DNA from: Chrysophaeum taylorii
Taxonomy: Eukaryota > Sar > Pelagophyceae > Pelagomonadales > Pelagomonadaceae
Direction: 5' to 3'
DNA: 64,000 nt
NCBI GenBank assembly: GCA_029834535.1
Contig: JAQMWT010000315.1
Location: 240,676 to 304,675 of the forward strand
The notes under the pieces were generated by a model. It saw nothing but the letters and a program-made list of their open reading frames with translations. It did not search any database and was not told where the DNA came from. The translations under genes and the position numbers were made by a program. Positions 11,601-21,469 of this stretch are shown one piece after another. Every line of letters begins with the position of its first letter. The stretch's first letter is position 1.

Positions 11601-14600
11601 GGGCCAACGGAATGCTCCATTCTTATGACGTCTAATATCGTGACCGACTCGGACGACGCAACGTTGGCTTCGATCGGTCGACAGTTCGCAAACGTCGCGT
11701 GCTACGTCGTCGCTCCAGATACGACGGAGCTCCAACCGATTGGCGTCTTCGGGGAGCTTTTGATAGGAGGAGTCCAGGTTGCACGCGGATACTTGAACCG
11801 TCCCGATCTGACAAATGCCAAGTTTGTGAAGAACCCCTGGCCAGAAACCGACCCCTCGGGCCGCGGCGTCGTATATCGCACCGGCGATCGCGTTCGGTGG
11901 CGCCCGAACGGCGAGCTCGAGTTTGCTGGCCGTATCGATAACCAAGTCAAGCTCCGAGGGCATCGAATCGAGCTCGGAGAGATAGAGCACGCGCTGCGCG
12001 CTCGCGATTGCGTGAACGAAGCTGTGTGTTTGCTTCGGAACGACAACAACGTCGAGCCGCAGTTGGTCGCTTACGTCAACCCGCCAGTCGCGGATATCGA
12101 AGCCTCGATACTACCGGGCTTGCGGCAAACGCTCCCCGCGTACATGGTGCCTTCGATTATTGTCGGAATCGAGGAATGGCCGCGCACGGGAACGAGCAAG
12201 ATCGATCGAAAGCGGCTGCCCGCGCCGCCGCCGCGCCGCGCGACGGGCGAACGTCGGCAGCCGAGCACGTTCGCGGAGAAGAGAGTCGCGAGAGTCGTTG
12301 CAGACGTGATCGGCTGTTCGCTTGATGACCTCGACGCTGAGACGTCCTTGTTCAAACAGGGAGCGAGCTCGCTGTCTGCAGTGCGGATCAGGGTACTGCT
12401 TCAAAAAGAGTTTTCGGGCATCGAGCTCGACCCGATGCTCCTCTTTGACAACGAAAGTATACGCGAGATGGCTGCGGTGCTTGAGGCGATGGGCGTGGCT
12501 TCCTCAGACGACGACGACGACGACGACGATAATAAGAGGTCGTCGCAAGAGCTGACCCTGGACATCCCCGAGACGGAGGAGGACGAGTCTGGCGGCGGAA
12601 ATGAAAAAGAGAGGGTCCTCCTCGTGTTGCGCTTCGCGTGCTGGGTTTTCGCTTACTCGTACGTCGCCACCGTCTTCGTCGTGCCCGCGTGGGTGGTCGC
12701 ATGGCGGCTGAACGCATCACAAGTCGAGTCGTGGCGCGTCGCGATTCTTGTCCACGCGCCTTTGGCGTGGGCATCGGCGTGCACTTTGCTGAGTCTCGCG
12801 GCCGCTGCGACGCGCCTGCTTCTTGCCCCGGGCGCGATCGTCCCGGTCGCATCGTGCAAGTTCATCGCGTGGTGGACAGTCGAGCGCATCGATCAAATGA
12901 ATCGATTTTTGTTTCTCGAAGAGCTTCGACGGACGCCGTTCCTGCCGATGTACTTTCGCTTGCTTGGAGCACGCGTCGGGATCGACGTGACTCTCGATAC
13001 CGTCAAGATTCACGAGCCGCGATTCGTTGCTATCGGCGATAATTGCTCTCTTGGACAGCAAGCGATCGTCTGCCCTCGCGAGTTCGACGGCGCGAGGCAC
13101 CGGATCATCCTTAAGCCCGTGGAGCTGGGGGCCTCGTGTCGAATCGAAGCCCGAGCTGTAATAGGGGCGGGAGCCAAGCTCGGAACGCGCGCGACCGTCG
13201 GAGCATTGGCGACTGTTGCGGAAGAAACGGTCGGCGGGCAAAACGCAGAGTTGCTCGTCGAACCGTCCACCACCCGGCCGCCGACCCTCTGTTGGTCCTT
13301 GTTCATTTCTCTCATCGCGCTCTATGCAACAATTGTTATCATCACCGCTTCCACGTATCCGGCCTTTCTCAGCTTGTCGCTTATCCTGAAGAAAGAGGGA
13401 CTCTATCCGCCGCCGTCGAGCCGCGGCGGCGAGAAAGTTGCCGATGCTCTGCATTCAAACCCGGAGGCGTTCGCGACATTCACTTCGACGTGCTCCCTCG
13501 CAGGCAGTGTCCTTTTAATACAAAAAGCCCGTTGATCTCTATCTGACGCAACGTCTGCGGCGGCAGGTACCTCGTCTCTCCAATTCTTCCGACTATGAGC
13601 ATGATTTTCAGCAACACTGACCCGAAACTGCAACGCAAGTTCTTCCTTCAACGGTACGGCAAAATCGCGCGGCTCATCCCGCTTGTTGCCGGCGTGCTCG
13701 TGCAGCACGAGCTCACGATGCTCGTCGTTGGTGTCGCGTCTTTCTGGATCGCCCACTGGATGAAGATTTTTTGCGCGAGGCAGTGGCGACGACGCGGGGA
13801 ATGCTGCGAGCTACCCACCGTGAACGCCGACGATCGAGGTGCCAACAACCTCGAAGAGGGCATTATTACCTTCGTCTACGACAAAATAGCCGACAGTATC
13901 TATCGCCGAGCGGTCTTTCAGTTCGGCGCGACGTGGCTCATACGACGATACTATACCTGCCTCGGCGCGAAAATTGGTGAGCGACCGCGCGTTCTCTTCT
14001 TCTCCTACAGCTCTCTGCAGGTGCGTGGACGGAAATCGACTTTCTCCTGGAACGCATCCCCAACCCGCGACAGCTTTCCATCGGGCAGAACGCTCACCTC
14101 GGGACTTTTTGCAGTGTCTTGCCAACTCGAATCTCGACGATCACGATCGGCGACAATAGCATTATCGGGTTTGGCGCTGTTGTCCTTGGAAAAACTACGG
14201 ACGGATCGTCGGTGAACATTCCTTCGACGATGCTCGTTGGCGGCAACACGTTGATTCGAGACGGCCACTCCAAGCCGAGAAAGTCCAGCATGACGATCGA
14301 CGCCGAGGCGATGATCGAAGATGCTCGAGAACTCGACGTAGTCTCGGCCGAAGGACGCACGATCAGGTCTCGTCATAACTCGATGACGTTGCCGTGGGAC
14401 GGCCACCAGAGCCGCGAGCTGATCGACTACGACCACGATCTAACGTTTTGCCACAAACTACTGTGCGTCGTCGCGCCGTTTGCCCTCTTACTCTGGGCTC
14501 GGCTGCTCTTGGCAGTCGCACTCTACGCCGCTGCGGCGACCGCAAACGCTACCTTCGAGTGGCTTGTCTACGACGTCCAAAACAATAACGACGACGCGAA

Positions 14601-15174
14601 CAGCAAACCTCGCTTCAGCAACTCGAAACCGTTTCTCGCAATTCGAGCTTTCGCGGCGCTCGTCTTCCTCTCGACATTTCTTCTTGGCTTCGCCTGCCTG
14701 GCCATCGCCAACAAGTGGTTCTGGTTTGCCTTGGATGCCGAGGGGCGCAGAACTAAGCGATGGGCGCAATTCGGGGTCGGTTATTGGATGCGGCAGTTTG
14801 GAGACGCGGGTCGAGCCGCGTTCACCGCCACCGGATTCTTTTTCGTCAGCTCGACCGCACCGTACGCGTGGTTTGTGCGCGCGCTTGGCGCCCGCGTCGA
14901 ACGGGGCGCCATCGTTGCCGCGCCCGTCTACTGGGACGTCGATAACCTGATTATCAAAGAGAACGCGGTGATCGACGAGGATGCCATCGTTTTCTGTCAT
15001 CAGTACGAGAGCGCGCACGTGACGGTCGGCAAAGTTGTGATCGGAGCGGGGGCGGTGCTGGAACCTGGCAGCATCACGACTGTTGGCTGCGAGCTCGCGC
15101 CTCGATCTAGGCTGCTGCCGAATAAGCTCGGAGTTCCAGTCGAAAAGGAAGCCATCTTTCGTTCGTCGCCGTGA
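3969..15174 (+). CDS. FAAL-ACP-C-A-T-terminal domain lipopeptide-type megasynthase (8 exons)
   Basis: Exons 3969-4822, 4873-5096, 5191-7672, 7704-7924, 7997-11426, 11597-13489, 13567-13976 and 14021-15174 join in frame to 3555 residues. Splicing restores motifs at each junction. Domains: fatty acyl-AMP ligase, ~30-685 (FTSGSTGDPKGVMISHRN, VSWLPQFHDSG, RTGDEAF, RIKDLIIVGG); an unassigned region, ~690-1485; carrier protein, ~1490-1570 (FFDAGVDSL, the Ser being the arm site); condensation, ~1609-1985 (HHVACDG); adenylation, ~2095-2610 (YTSGSTGRPKG, YGPTECS, YRTGD, GTSKIDRKRLP); second carrier, ~2625-2700 (FKQGASSL); then membrane segments alternating with hexapeptide-type repeats to the end. That tail resembles the terminal region of Pls/PosA-type peptide synthetases. 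No thioesterase or reductase is seen. Expected chemistry is activation of a fatty acid, transfer to the first carrier and condensation with one amino acid. The product is unknown. A bacterial origin of the module set is plausible, but the introns show it is an established nuclear gene. Confidence 0.85.
4823..4872 (+). other. Intron 1 of megasynthase (50 nt, GT-AG)
   Basis: It interrupts the FAAL ATP-binding loop. Removing it turns ...TSGSTG into the complete TSGSTGDPKGVMISH motif. The donor is gtgcgc and the acceptor cccgcag. Confidence 0.85.
5097..5190 (+). other. Intron 2 of megasynthase (94 nt, GC-AG)
   Basis: The unspliced frame ends at 5099-5101 (TAG). The only splice that restores the family sequence (GPFLAG joined to YRMVNFSPVSFL) uses donor gctaga and acceptor gcgcag. 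The five bases ggcta occur at both exon-intron boundaries, so the exact cut is ambiguous by sequence alone, but GC-AG is the reading that obeys splice rules. Confidence 0.7.
7673..7703 (+). other. Intron 3 of megasynthase (31 nt)
   Basis: Donor gtgagt and acceptor tgtag leave the frame open across the junction; unspliced sequence meets a stop at 7674-7676. At 31 nt it is extremely short. It falls in the unassigned region, so no family motif checks it. Confidence 0.55.
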
Positions 15175-16089
15175 CGACGTTCTAGCCTCGCGTAGGTAGT
15201 AGTACTGCTTTTTTGCGTGTCCTCTTCGTATTATTCTTTGATTTTGCTTCTTTGCTTGCTGCTCTAAGGATTGGCCTGGCCTACTACGCCCCAATGGCCT
15301 CTAGTTTCTTAGTCCCTTGCCGTCGGGACTTTTGCTCCTCGCCGCTCCCTTGGATCTTGCTTCTTCTCTTTTTTACTCTGCGCTCATCTGTACTGGGAGA
15401 TGCTTACCATTCTCTCTGCTTGGCGTCGTCGTCGTCGTCGTCGTCGTCGTTTCTGACGATTTGTAGGACTCCTGCGATGTCTCTCCGCGATTCGATGGCT
15501 CGAAACTTTTTTGAGAAGAAGGAAATTCCTCGCACAAAAAACACGACCACAGCGCGCTCTCGATGACGCCCGCCAAAAGCGTGCCCGAGACTTACGACGC
15601 TAAAAAAAACCTTATTGCCATTTTTATTAATGATGAATGAATACCCCGGGCGCACCGCGTGGTCGAGAAGGAGGGCGGTGCTACCCGAGGTGGTTACATC
15701 CCCGGCGTAGGTTCCTGTTTAGCCTCTCGAATGGGCGGTTGGCATCCAGTTCGGACAACAAAAGTCATATGGCCGGGGGAACAGAAAGTTGAGGACTGTG
15801 GTCTCAATAGAGAAGAAGATGGAAGAGTTGGTAGCGGAGGTGATGTAACAATTGTGCGTGGCGAGACAATGGGGATGAGATGATTCATTCAGGACTCGGC
15901 TCTCGCATCATCATGGCACTACTACATTCATCGCACAAAAAAGGCGTGACGTCGGGCCTGCGCCTTGTAGTGCCTCTGTGCGCACCTCATTCGATGATGA
16001 TGACGTGGAGATACCGCTCTGTAACTGGGCCGTCCTTATCGTGTGGATGGATGGTAATGTGCCACGCTCGACGCAACGAACCGGGATGG
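15175..16089. other. Intergenic, no gene seen
   Basis: This covers the 3' flank of the megasynthase and the left flank of the retroelement. It contains a GTC trinucleotide tract at 15424-15450 and only short frames without family features. The last few hundred bases may belong to the 5' part of the retroelement, but nothing recognisable shows. Confidence 0.5.
15424..15450 (+). repeat. (GTC)n microsatellite
   Basis: About nine GTC units lie in the 3' flank of the megasynthase gene. Confidence 0.85.
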
Positions 16090-18718
16090 TTCGTAGCTGC
16101 AGCAGCGACGAGATCATCTCTCTTCACACCCTTCCTTACAATTTTGGGCTTTTGCGGGGCCTCGACCATCCGCCGCCCCCAGCACGGTGCCACCACCCTT
16201 ATCATCAAGCTGGACAAACGCAACGCCTTCAACGAGCTCAAGCGCCGGGCCGTCGTGGACAAACTCGCAAACCACGCCAAAAGCTGCGTGCCTTTGGCCA
16301 CTTTATGTTCGAGCAATTACGGCCGGCATCTTGGGTGGCCCTCGATGGCCCCACCGGCCTCGATCGCGCCCCCCTCGACTCTCAAAAAGGCGGCCAGCAA
16401 GGCGACCCCACCTATCCACCGGCGTACTGTCTGGCAACACGCACGACGCCGCACAGGCCTTTGACACCCGCTTACGTTCGTGTGCCGGCTACGCCCGATT
16501 TGGCATGGACGACGGCGTCATCTCTGGTTCCCCTCCTCGTGAGGTTGTCGACGCCCTCCTGCAGTACGCCCGCGACATCCAAGCTAGCGGCGAGGAGCTC
16601 CGCCTCGACAAGTGCGTGGCGTTCTGTCCGGCACTTGGCACGGGTCTTCTCGATCACCCCGATGTTCAAGACCACGTCCAAGTTGCGTAGGACGGCACGC
16701 GCACTCTTGCTGGTATCCCCGTTGTCGCCGACGGCCTCGTAATCTACGGTGTGCCCATCGCCCCCGGACACGCCGGAGATGTCGATACAGTGCAACGCGA
16801 GGTTGACGCTCAGGTTAGCTACGTGAGCACCATTCGCACCAAGCTCCAGGACGTCTCCCTCCATTGCATGTACTCGTTGGGCTGCTACTGCATCACCCCG
16901 CGCATGGAATACCTCGCGCAACACTGCTACCCCACCAATGCCTTGAGCGCGCTCCGCCGCTCCGACGTTGCCGTCCTCAGCTTCGTCGCCACAGCACTTG
17001 GCGCTGAGCCGCGTCAGGTTTTTGACTCCACCGGCATCGTCCTCCAACGCCTCCGCCTTCCTGCTCGAAGTGGGGGTGGCGGCATTCGCTCCTGCGCCGA
17101 CCTCAGCCCCGCCGCCATTGTTGGAACGGCGGCCCAGTCCCTCCCACACCTCGTCGACCTTCGCGATTCTACGGGTGCCGTGGAGGTCCCTGGCTACCTC
17201 CCCCGCCTCGCCTCGGTCCTGGGCGCCACTTCTTTTCGCGCAGGTAACGACGAGTTTGCACCGTTGGCACCACCTCCTCGCATCCTCCGCTTGCCGCCTG
17301 GGGCGAGCGCTCGAGACTGCGTGGGACGGACTTCGCGCTGATCTCCGCACCACTCTGGCTTTTCCCCACGGCGGCGCTGGTCCCTGCGACCCCGCCAACG
17401 TTCATCTCGTCGACGGCCCTCTCGCCCACGAATTCGTCTTTATGGGCGTCCTCGTCGACCCCACCGTCTCGACACCCCCCGTGCTCATACCCCAGCTCCA
17501 GCGTGCTCTAACCTCCCAGCGCGAGACAGCTCGGGCCACTGCACTCCAGCGACTTGCGCCCACCGTTCCCATCACCGACGCTCTTCGAATAGCGGCGTCC
17601 TCGTGGGACCGCCTCTCGACCACGTTCATCAGCTCGTGGCCCGGCTCCTCCCTTCAAATCCCCAACCGCTGCTGGGCCGAGATGTGTGCCCAGTACTTTG
17701 GCTACCCCTCTCCAGCTTGTTCGGGCCTCGTGGGCACTCGCATTCTGGGCATTGACGTCGTTCTCGACGCTCACGGCAAGGTGCTTCTCACGCAGGCCAA
17801 CCTTGTCAACCGCAGAGGAGCGCGGACGGACCACCTGGCACGACAGCCTGCTCGAGTGCGTCCTCTGCATCGTCAAAGAGGCCGGCATCCCCGCCCTGTC
17901 CGAGGTATTCGGCATCTTTGATAACGTCGTCGCCCCTGCCGTTCGCACGCGCCTCTACGGCCGGTATCGAGGCAATCTCGCCCGACGCCACGTCGTCCCA
18001 GACATCCTCACCCTGCTCGACAACCGGCCGGGGGCAATTCCACGACCTCAAAACCCTCGCTTGGGGTTCGTTATACACCGCCCTCCATCCCAGCCGTCGC
18101 CTGTCGATCGGCGCGCAGCGCGAGTCCACCCCGAATACCTCGCTCACGCCCGCGGCATCGACGCCATCATCCCCCAGCCGGGTACAGCACCACCGCCTGG
18201 CTTCTTGGGCCCTGTCGAACAGCGGCTACGTAGCTACGGCACCGTCGCCGGCCTCGTCTTTGGTGCCTTCGGTGAGCCCAGCGCGGCGTGCTACGCCCTC
18301 GCCAAAACATGCGCAGAGCGCATCGCTGCGCGAACCTGGGTGGAAAGCGCCAACTTCACAGAGGCAAAGGTGGCCCAAACTCGCCGCATCCACCGTGAGT
18401 GGAGGATCGCCAACACATCGGGCCGGGCGCGCCGTGCCCTCACCGCCCTCGCCCGTGCCGCCGCCTCGGGGAGCCCCACCCAGGCCGCCCGATCCCAGCA
18501 GGACGTCACCCTTCGTCGCACATACGTCCGGCGGCAGCATGCGTACGACCTACCAAGGCGGGGCCCTTGGTCCTCTCTTCGCCTGCCCCACGACTCGGCG
18601 ATGACCTCGACTAGGTCCCACGCACTTATCTCCGCCCGTCAGGCACATCCCTCATACCCCACAAACCCACCCACATCCTTCACGCACCACCCCCCCCCTC
18701 TTAGCAGTCGACCTTTAA

Positions 18719-18755
<37 letters not shown>

Positions 18756-18760
18756 TCTGC
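16090..18760 (+). mobile_element. Decayed non-LTR retroelement, copy A (reverse transcriptase and 3' part)
   Basis: Reverse transcriptase blocks occur in order but in several frames: LIIKLDKRNAFNELKRR (first catalytic Asp block), KGGQQGDPTYP (QGDP block), and ARFGMDDGVISG in the position of the YxDD box. Downstream come conserved C-terminal blocks such as IYGVPIAPG, GYPSPACSGLVGTRILG, VVAPAVRTRLYGRYRG and FGAFGEPSAACYALAKTCAERIA. At least four frame changes and an in-frame stop near 16690 show it is dead. The 3' end has the word TCTTAGCAGTCGAC (about 18702) followed by an ACAG repeat. No endonuclease domain was identified upstream. Confidence 0.8.
18722..18750 (+). repeat. (ACAG)n tail
   Basis: A tetranucleotide run immediately follows the retroelement 3' end. 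It continues as gacaaacatctg, then cgattag. The same arrangement occurs at 28612-28670, so this tail and its flank are part of a repeated unit. Confidence 0.7.
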
Positions 18761-18769
18761 CGATTAGAA

Positions 18770-19184
18770 TAGATCTACAATTAAGAACCACCTAAGCGCG
18801 CCGAAATTCAGGGGCCGGGGTGTGTGAGCAACAGGTGGTTTTTATGTGCGCAAACGACGCGTCTTGGGCCCCTCTACGCGCAGAAAAATCGCGAAGATCC
18901 AATTCGACGGTGTGTGAAAGTTTCTAGAGCACGACTAAATTCGCCTTGTCAGAAATTAATTAATTTTAATTAATTAATAGATCTACAATTAAGAACAACC
19001 TAAGCGCGCCGAAATTCAGGGGCCGGGGTGTGTGAGCAACAGGTGGTTTTTATGTGCGCAAACGACGCGTCTTGGGCCCCTCTACGCGCAGAAAAATCGC
19101 GAAGATCCAATTCGACGGTGTGTGAAAGTTTCTAGAGCACGACTAAATTCGCCTTGTCAGAAATTAATTAATTTTAATTAATTA
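18770..19184. repeat. Two tandem copies of a 208-bp repeat
   Basis: Unit 1 starts at 18770 and unit 2 at 18978. They are almost identical, each beginning tagatctacaattaagaac and ending in an AT-rich ttaattaattttaatta tract. A third copy lies inverted at 52321-52498. No coding capacity is seen. The word AATTAAGAAC lies near the start of each unit. Confidence 0.85.
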
Positions 19185-19189
19185 CAGAC

Positions 19190-20030
19190 TTAAATTAAGA
19201 ACTCTCCTTAAAAATGACTTCAAGAGGTGAGAAGACCATCACAGACTCGTCCGTGACGTCCCCATGCTGCCGCCACACAAGCGGCAGCGCCCAGGGCGAT
19301 GTTGGACCTTATTTTACATACCAACCCCCCACCCGCCCCAGGACAGACGGTGTGGACGTTGAAATAATTTTGTATGGGTACATGTCTTCTGCTCTGGATA
19401 TCGTCGCTGCGCGCGCAAAGCGGATGCCGGAAGTGCGGGACAATGACGGCGCCGTTTGTGGATGCGCGCAGCGCTTTATTCGGCATTTCGAGCGGAGGTG
19501 CGCGGAGGAAAGCGCTGCGTGCGAACTATAACAGACATGGAGAAGGGTGGTTTCGTGTTGCTCCAGCGCCCGATCCCGTCGGACGCTGATCTCGTCGTCG
19601 TCCAGGCCGCGCATATCGACGGGTCCAATCGCGCTGCCCGGCCGGCGACGACGACGAAGAGGCGATTAGAGGCGAGGAAGACACCAATAGCCTCGACGAC
19701 GACTCAGACGACGACTCAGACGACACGCTGGCCGAGGCGCGCAAAGTATGCAGACCGTCGAAGAACTTCAAAAGCGCGAGCGCCGCGAAGGCCTCCTCCG
19801 GTAACTCGTTGATTACGAGCTTTTTTTTTCAAGCCCAAGATCAAGCTGGGTCGTCCGTCCGGTGTCGAGGACGAAGAAGTCGAAGCGCGGCAGGCCGCTT
19901 ACAACCGCAGTAGAAGCCGTCGCGAACGACGCGCTGCCGCTCACCAACGCCGCGCCGCCGCCCACGACGCCCGCTCGGCCCGGACACCTACGATAACGTC
20001 GAAAAAATAGGCCGTGGTGTTCTTAATTAG
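19190..20030. mobile_element. Possible ~830-bp element bounded by inverted AATTAAGAAC words
   Basis: The interval opens with aaattaagaactctcc and closes with gttcttaattagg, inverted short words. About 190 bp of its left part (19200-19385) has an inverted copy at 52085-52310, directly joined to the 208-bp repeat there as here. The inside contains coding-like sequence, so it may be a gene-carrying element or a gene that acquired repeat flanks. The boundary words are too short to be decisive. Confidence 0.4.
19510..20009 (+). CDS. Possible small acidic/basic nuclear-type protein, partial model
   Basis: Around 19640-19730 one frame is strongly acidic (DDDSDDDSDD). At 19749-19800 a frame reads QTVEELQKRERREGLLR. 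A likely intron (gtaactcg...ttttttttcaag, about 19801-19836) follows. The next block reads either KRGRP-containing basic sequence, resembling an AT-hook, or GRPSGVEDEEVEARQAAYNRSR to a TAG at about 20009, depending on phase. The N-terminus and phase are unresolved. It ends only about 38 bp before the next gene. I do not recognise the family, and the frames could be remnants inside a repeat element. Confidence 0.3.
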
Positions 20031-20046
20031 GTCTGTAAGGATAAAA

Positions 20047-21363
20047 ATGGATCGTCTCGTCCGCGTGTCGCGTGGGGAGCGGCTCGTGCTGGAGGGCGTC
20101 GGGAGCGTGCGGTACGTCGAGGGGCGCGGGAGCATTCACGGGTACGCGATGCGCGGGACGGTAGATGTCGCCTCGTTCAGTTGGATGCCCCTGGTGACCG
20201 TCAAGGGAAATATAGTTGTCGAGGTGTCGAAGGGGTTGTCGTGTGCGCGCGGGGGCGGCACCGTGATCCCGCGGGCGTGGCGCGAGGCCGGGGCCGCGTT
20301 CCGGCGCGACGGCGGGCGCGTCGTCGTCTGCGGACCCAAAGGTTCTGGCAAGTCGTGCCTCGCGAGATACTTGGTCAATCGCGGCCTCGGCAGCGCCGTC
20401 GCGCTCCTCGACTGCGACCCCGGCCAGCCCCTGTGCGGCGCGCCGGGGTTCGTCTCGCTGCGCATCCTGCGGCGTCCGATGCTTGCGGCTCCGCACCGCG
20501 AGGCTCACGACGAATACGTCGTCGCGCAACAGTATATCGGCGACGTCAGCCCGCGCGACGCCCCCGAAGCCTACGCCGCGTGCGTCGCGAGACTCATCGA
20601 GGCCGCCGACCGCCTACCGTCGCTCAACCTCGTGGTCAACACCTGCGGCTGGGTCACGGGGCTAGGGTTAAATCTTCTCGAGACGATCGTAACCGCTTTG
20701 AGTCCGACCGTCTTCGCTCTCGGCGACGGCCTTCCCGGGACGAGATTGCCCGCCTTTTCCGGCCCCCCCACGGCGGCCGCGCAGCAGAAGCGCGCGCTCC
20801 AGCTCGCGGCCTACTTTGTTCCGGATCTCGCGGGAGCAGAAGCGAGAAACGGCGCGCTCGCGGATCCAGATTCGAGGGTCGCGGAAACCGTGGCTGCCGC
20901 GACGCCCTGGGCTGCTAGAATCGATAGCCTGGCCGTCGCCCTCGTGGGACCCGCCTACGCCGCGACCTCCGACCTTGCGGAATTTCCCGATCTCCTCTTT
21001 TCGGTCTTGAACGCGAGCCTCGTCGGAATCGCGGAAACAACCGATTTGCCGGAAAACGCGCCCCGGAGCGGCCTTCTCGTCCTCGCGGATGTCACGGACA
21101 TCCCATGCCGGGGCCTCGCCATCGTCCGCGGCATCGACTTCCACTCGGGCCACCTCCTCCTCCTGACCCCCGACCCTCTCGCCCTCCACGGTGCCGACCT
21201 CCTCCTAAGAGGCAAGCTGTCTCTCCCGACCAACCTCCTCAACCGGGGTGGTGCTTCCACCGCCTTCCCCTTCCTTTCCTGCGAGTCGATCACGGCCGAC
21301 CTCGCAACCACCATGCGATCTAGGCACAACATCAAACGGGGGGGCGCGCCGGTGGCGCCATAG
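20047..21363 (+). CDS. GRC3: Polynucleotide 5'-hydroxyl kinase, GRC3/NOL9 family
   Basis: Single exon, 438 residues from the ATG at 20047; an upstream GTG in frame is not needed. A P-loop (GPKGSGKS, about residues 96-103) is followed by LLDCDPGQPL (about 120-129), the Walker B-type block. Then comes VNTCGWVTGLGLNLL (about 197-211), a signature of the Clp1/Grc3/NOL9 clade. In known members the enzyme phosphorylates 5'-OH ends of the pre-rRNA ITS2 cleavage product with the nuclease Las1, in the nucleolus. The protein is shorter than animal NOL9, with a short N-terminal region. The C-terminal part (LVLADVTDIPCRGLAIVRG, HGADLLLRGKL) fits the family. It lies next to another rRNA-modifying gene, BMT5-like, on the opposite strand. 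Confidence 0.85.
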   Translation: MDRLVRVSRGERLVLEGVGSVRYVEGRGSIHGYAMRGTVDVASFSWMPLVTVKGNIVVEVSKGLSCARGGGTVIPRAWREAGAAFRRDGGRVVVCGPKGSGKSCLARYLVNRGLGSAVALLDCDPGQPLCGAPGFVSLRILRRPMLAAPHREAHDEYVVAQQYIGDVSPRDAPEAYAACVARLIEAADRLPSLNLVVNTCGWVTGLGLNLLETIVTALSPTVFALGDGLPGTRLPAFSGPPTAAAQQKRALQLAAYFVPDLAGAEARNGALADPDSRVAETVAAATPWAARIDSLAVALVGPAYAATSDLAEFPDLLFSVLNASLVGIAETTDLPENAPRSGLLVLADVTDIPCRGLAIVRGIDFHSGHLLLLTPDPLALHGADLLLRGKLSLPTNLLNRGGASTAFPFLSCESITADLATTMRSRHNIKRGGAPVAP

Positions 21364-21469
21364 TTGTTGTTCTTGTTGTTTCAAGCTCGATATCTCTGGT
21401 TAATGTTCTAAAGTAAAGACGACGCTTTTCTTCTTTCGGACGCCAAGGGGACTTTGCTGCTGCTGCTTT

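Noticed and set aside
20016-20030. Recurring AATTAAGAAC words as a trans-spliced leader or shared promoter
   Set aside because: The word tracks the ends of one repeat family and not gene starts.
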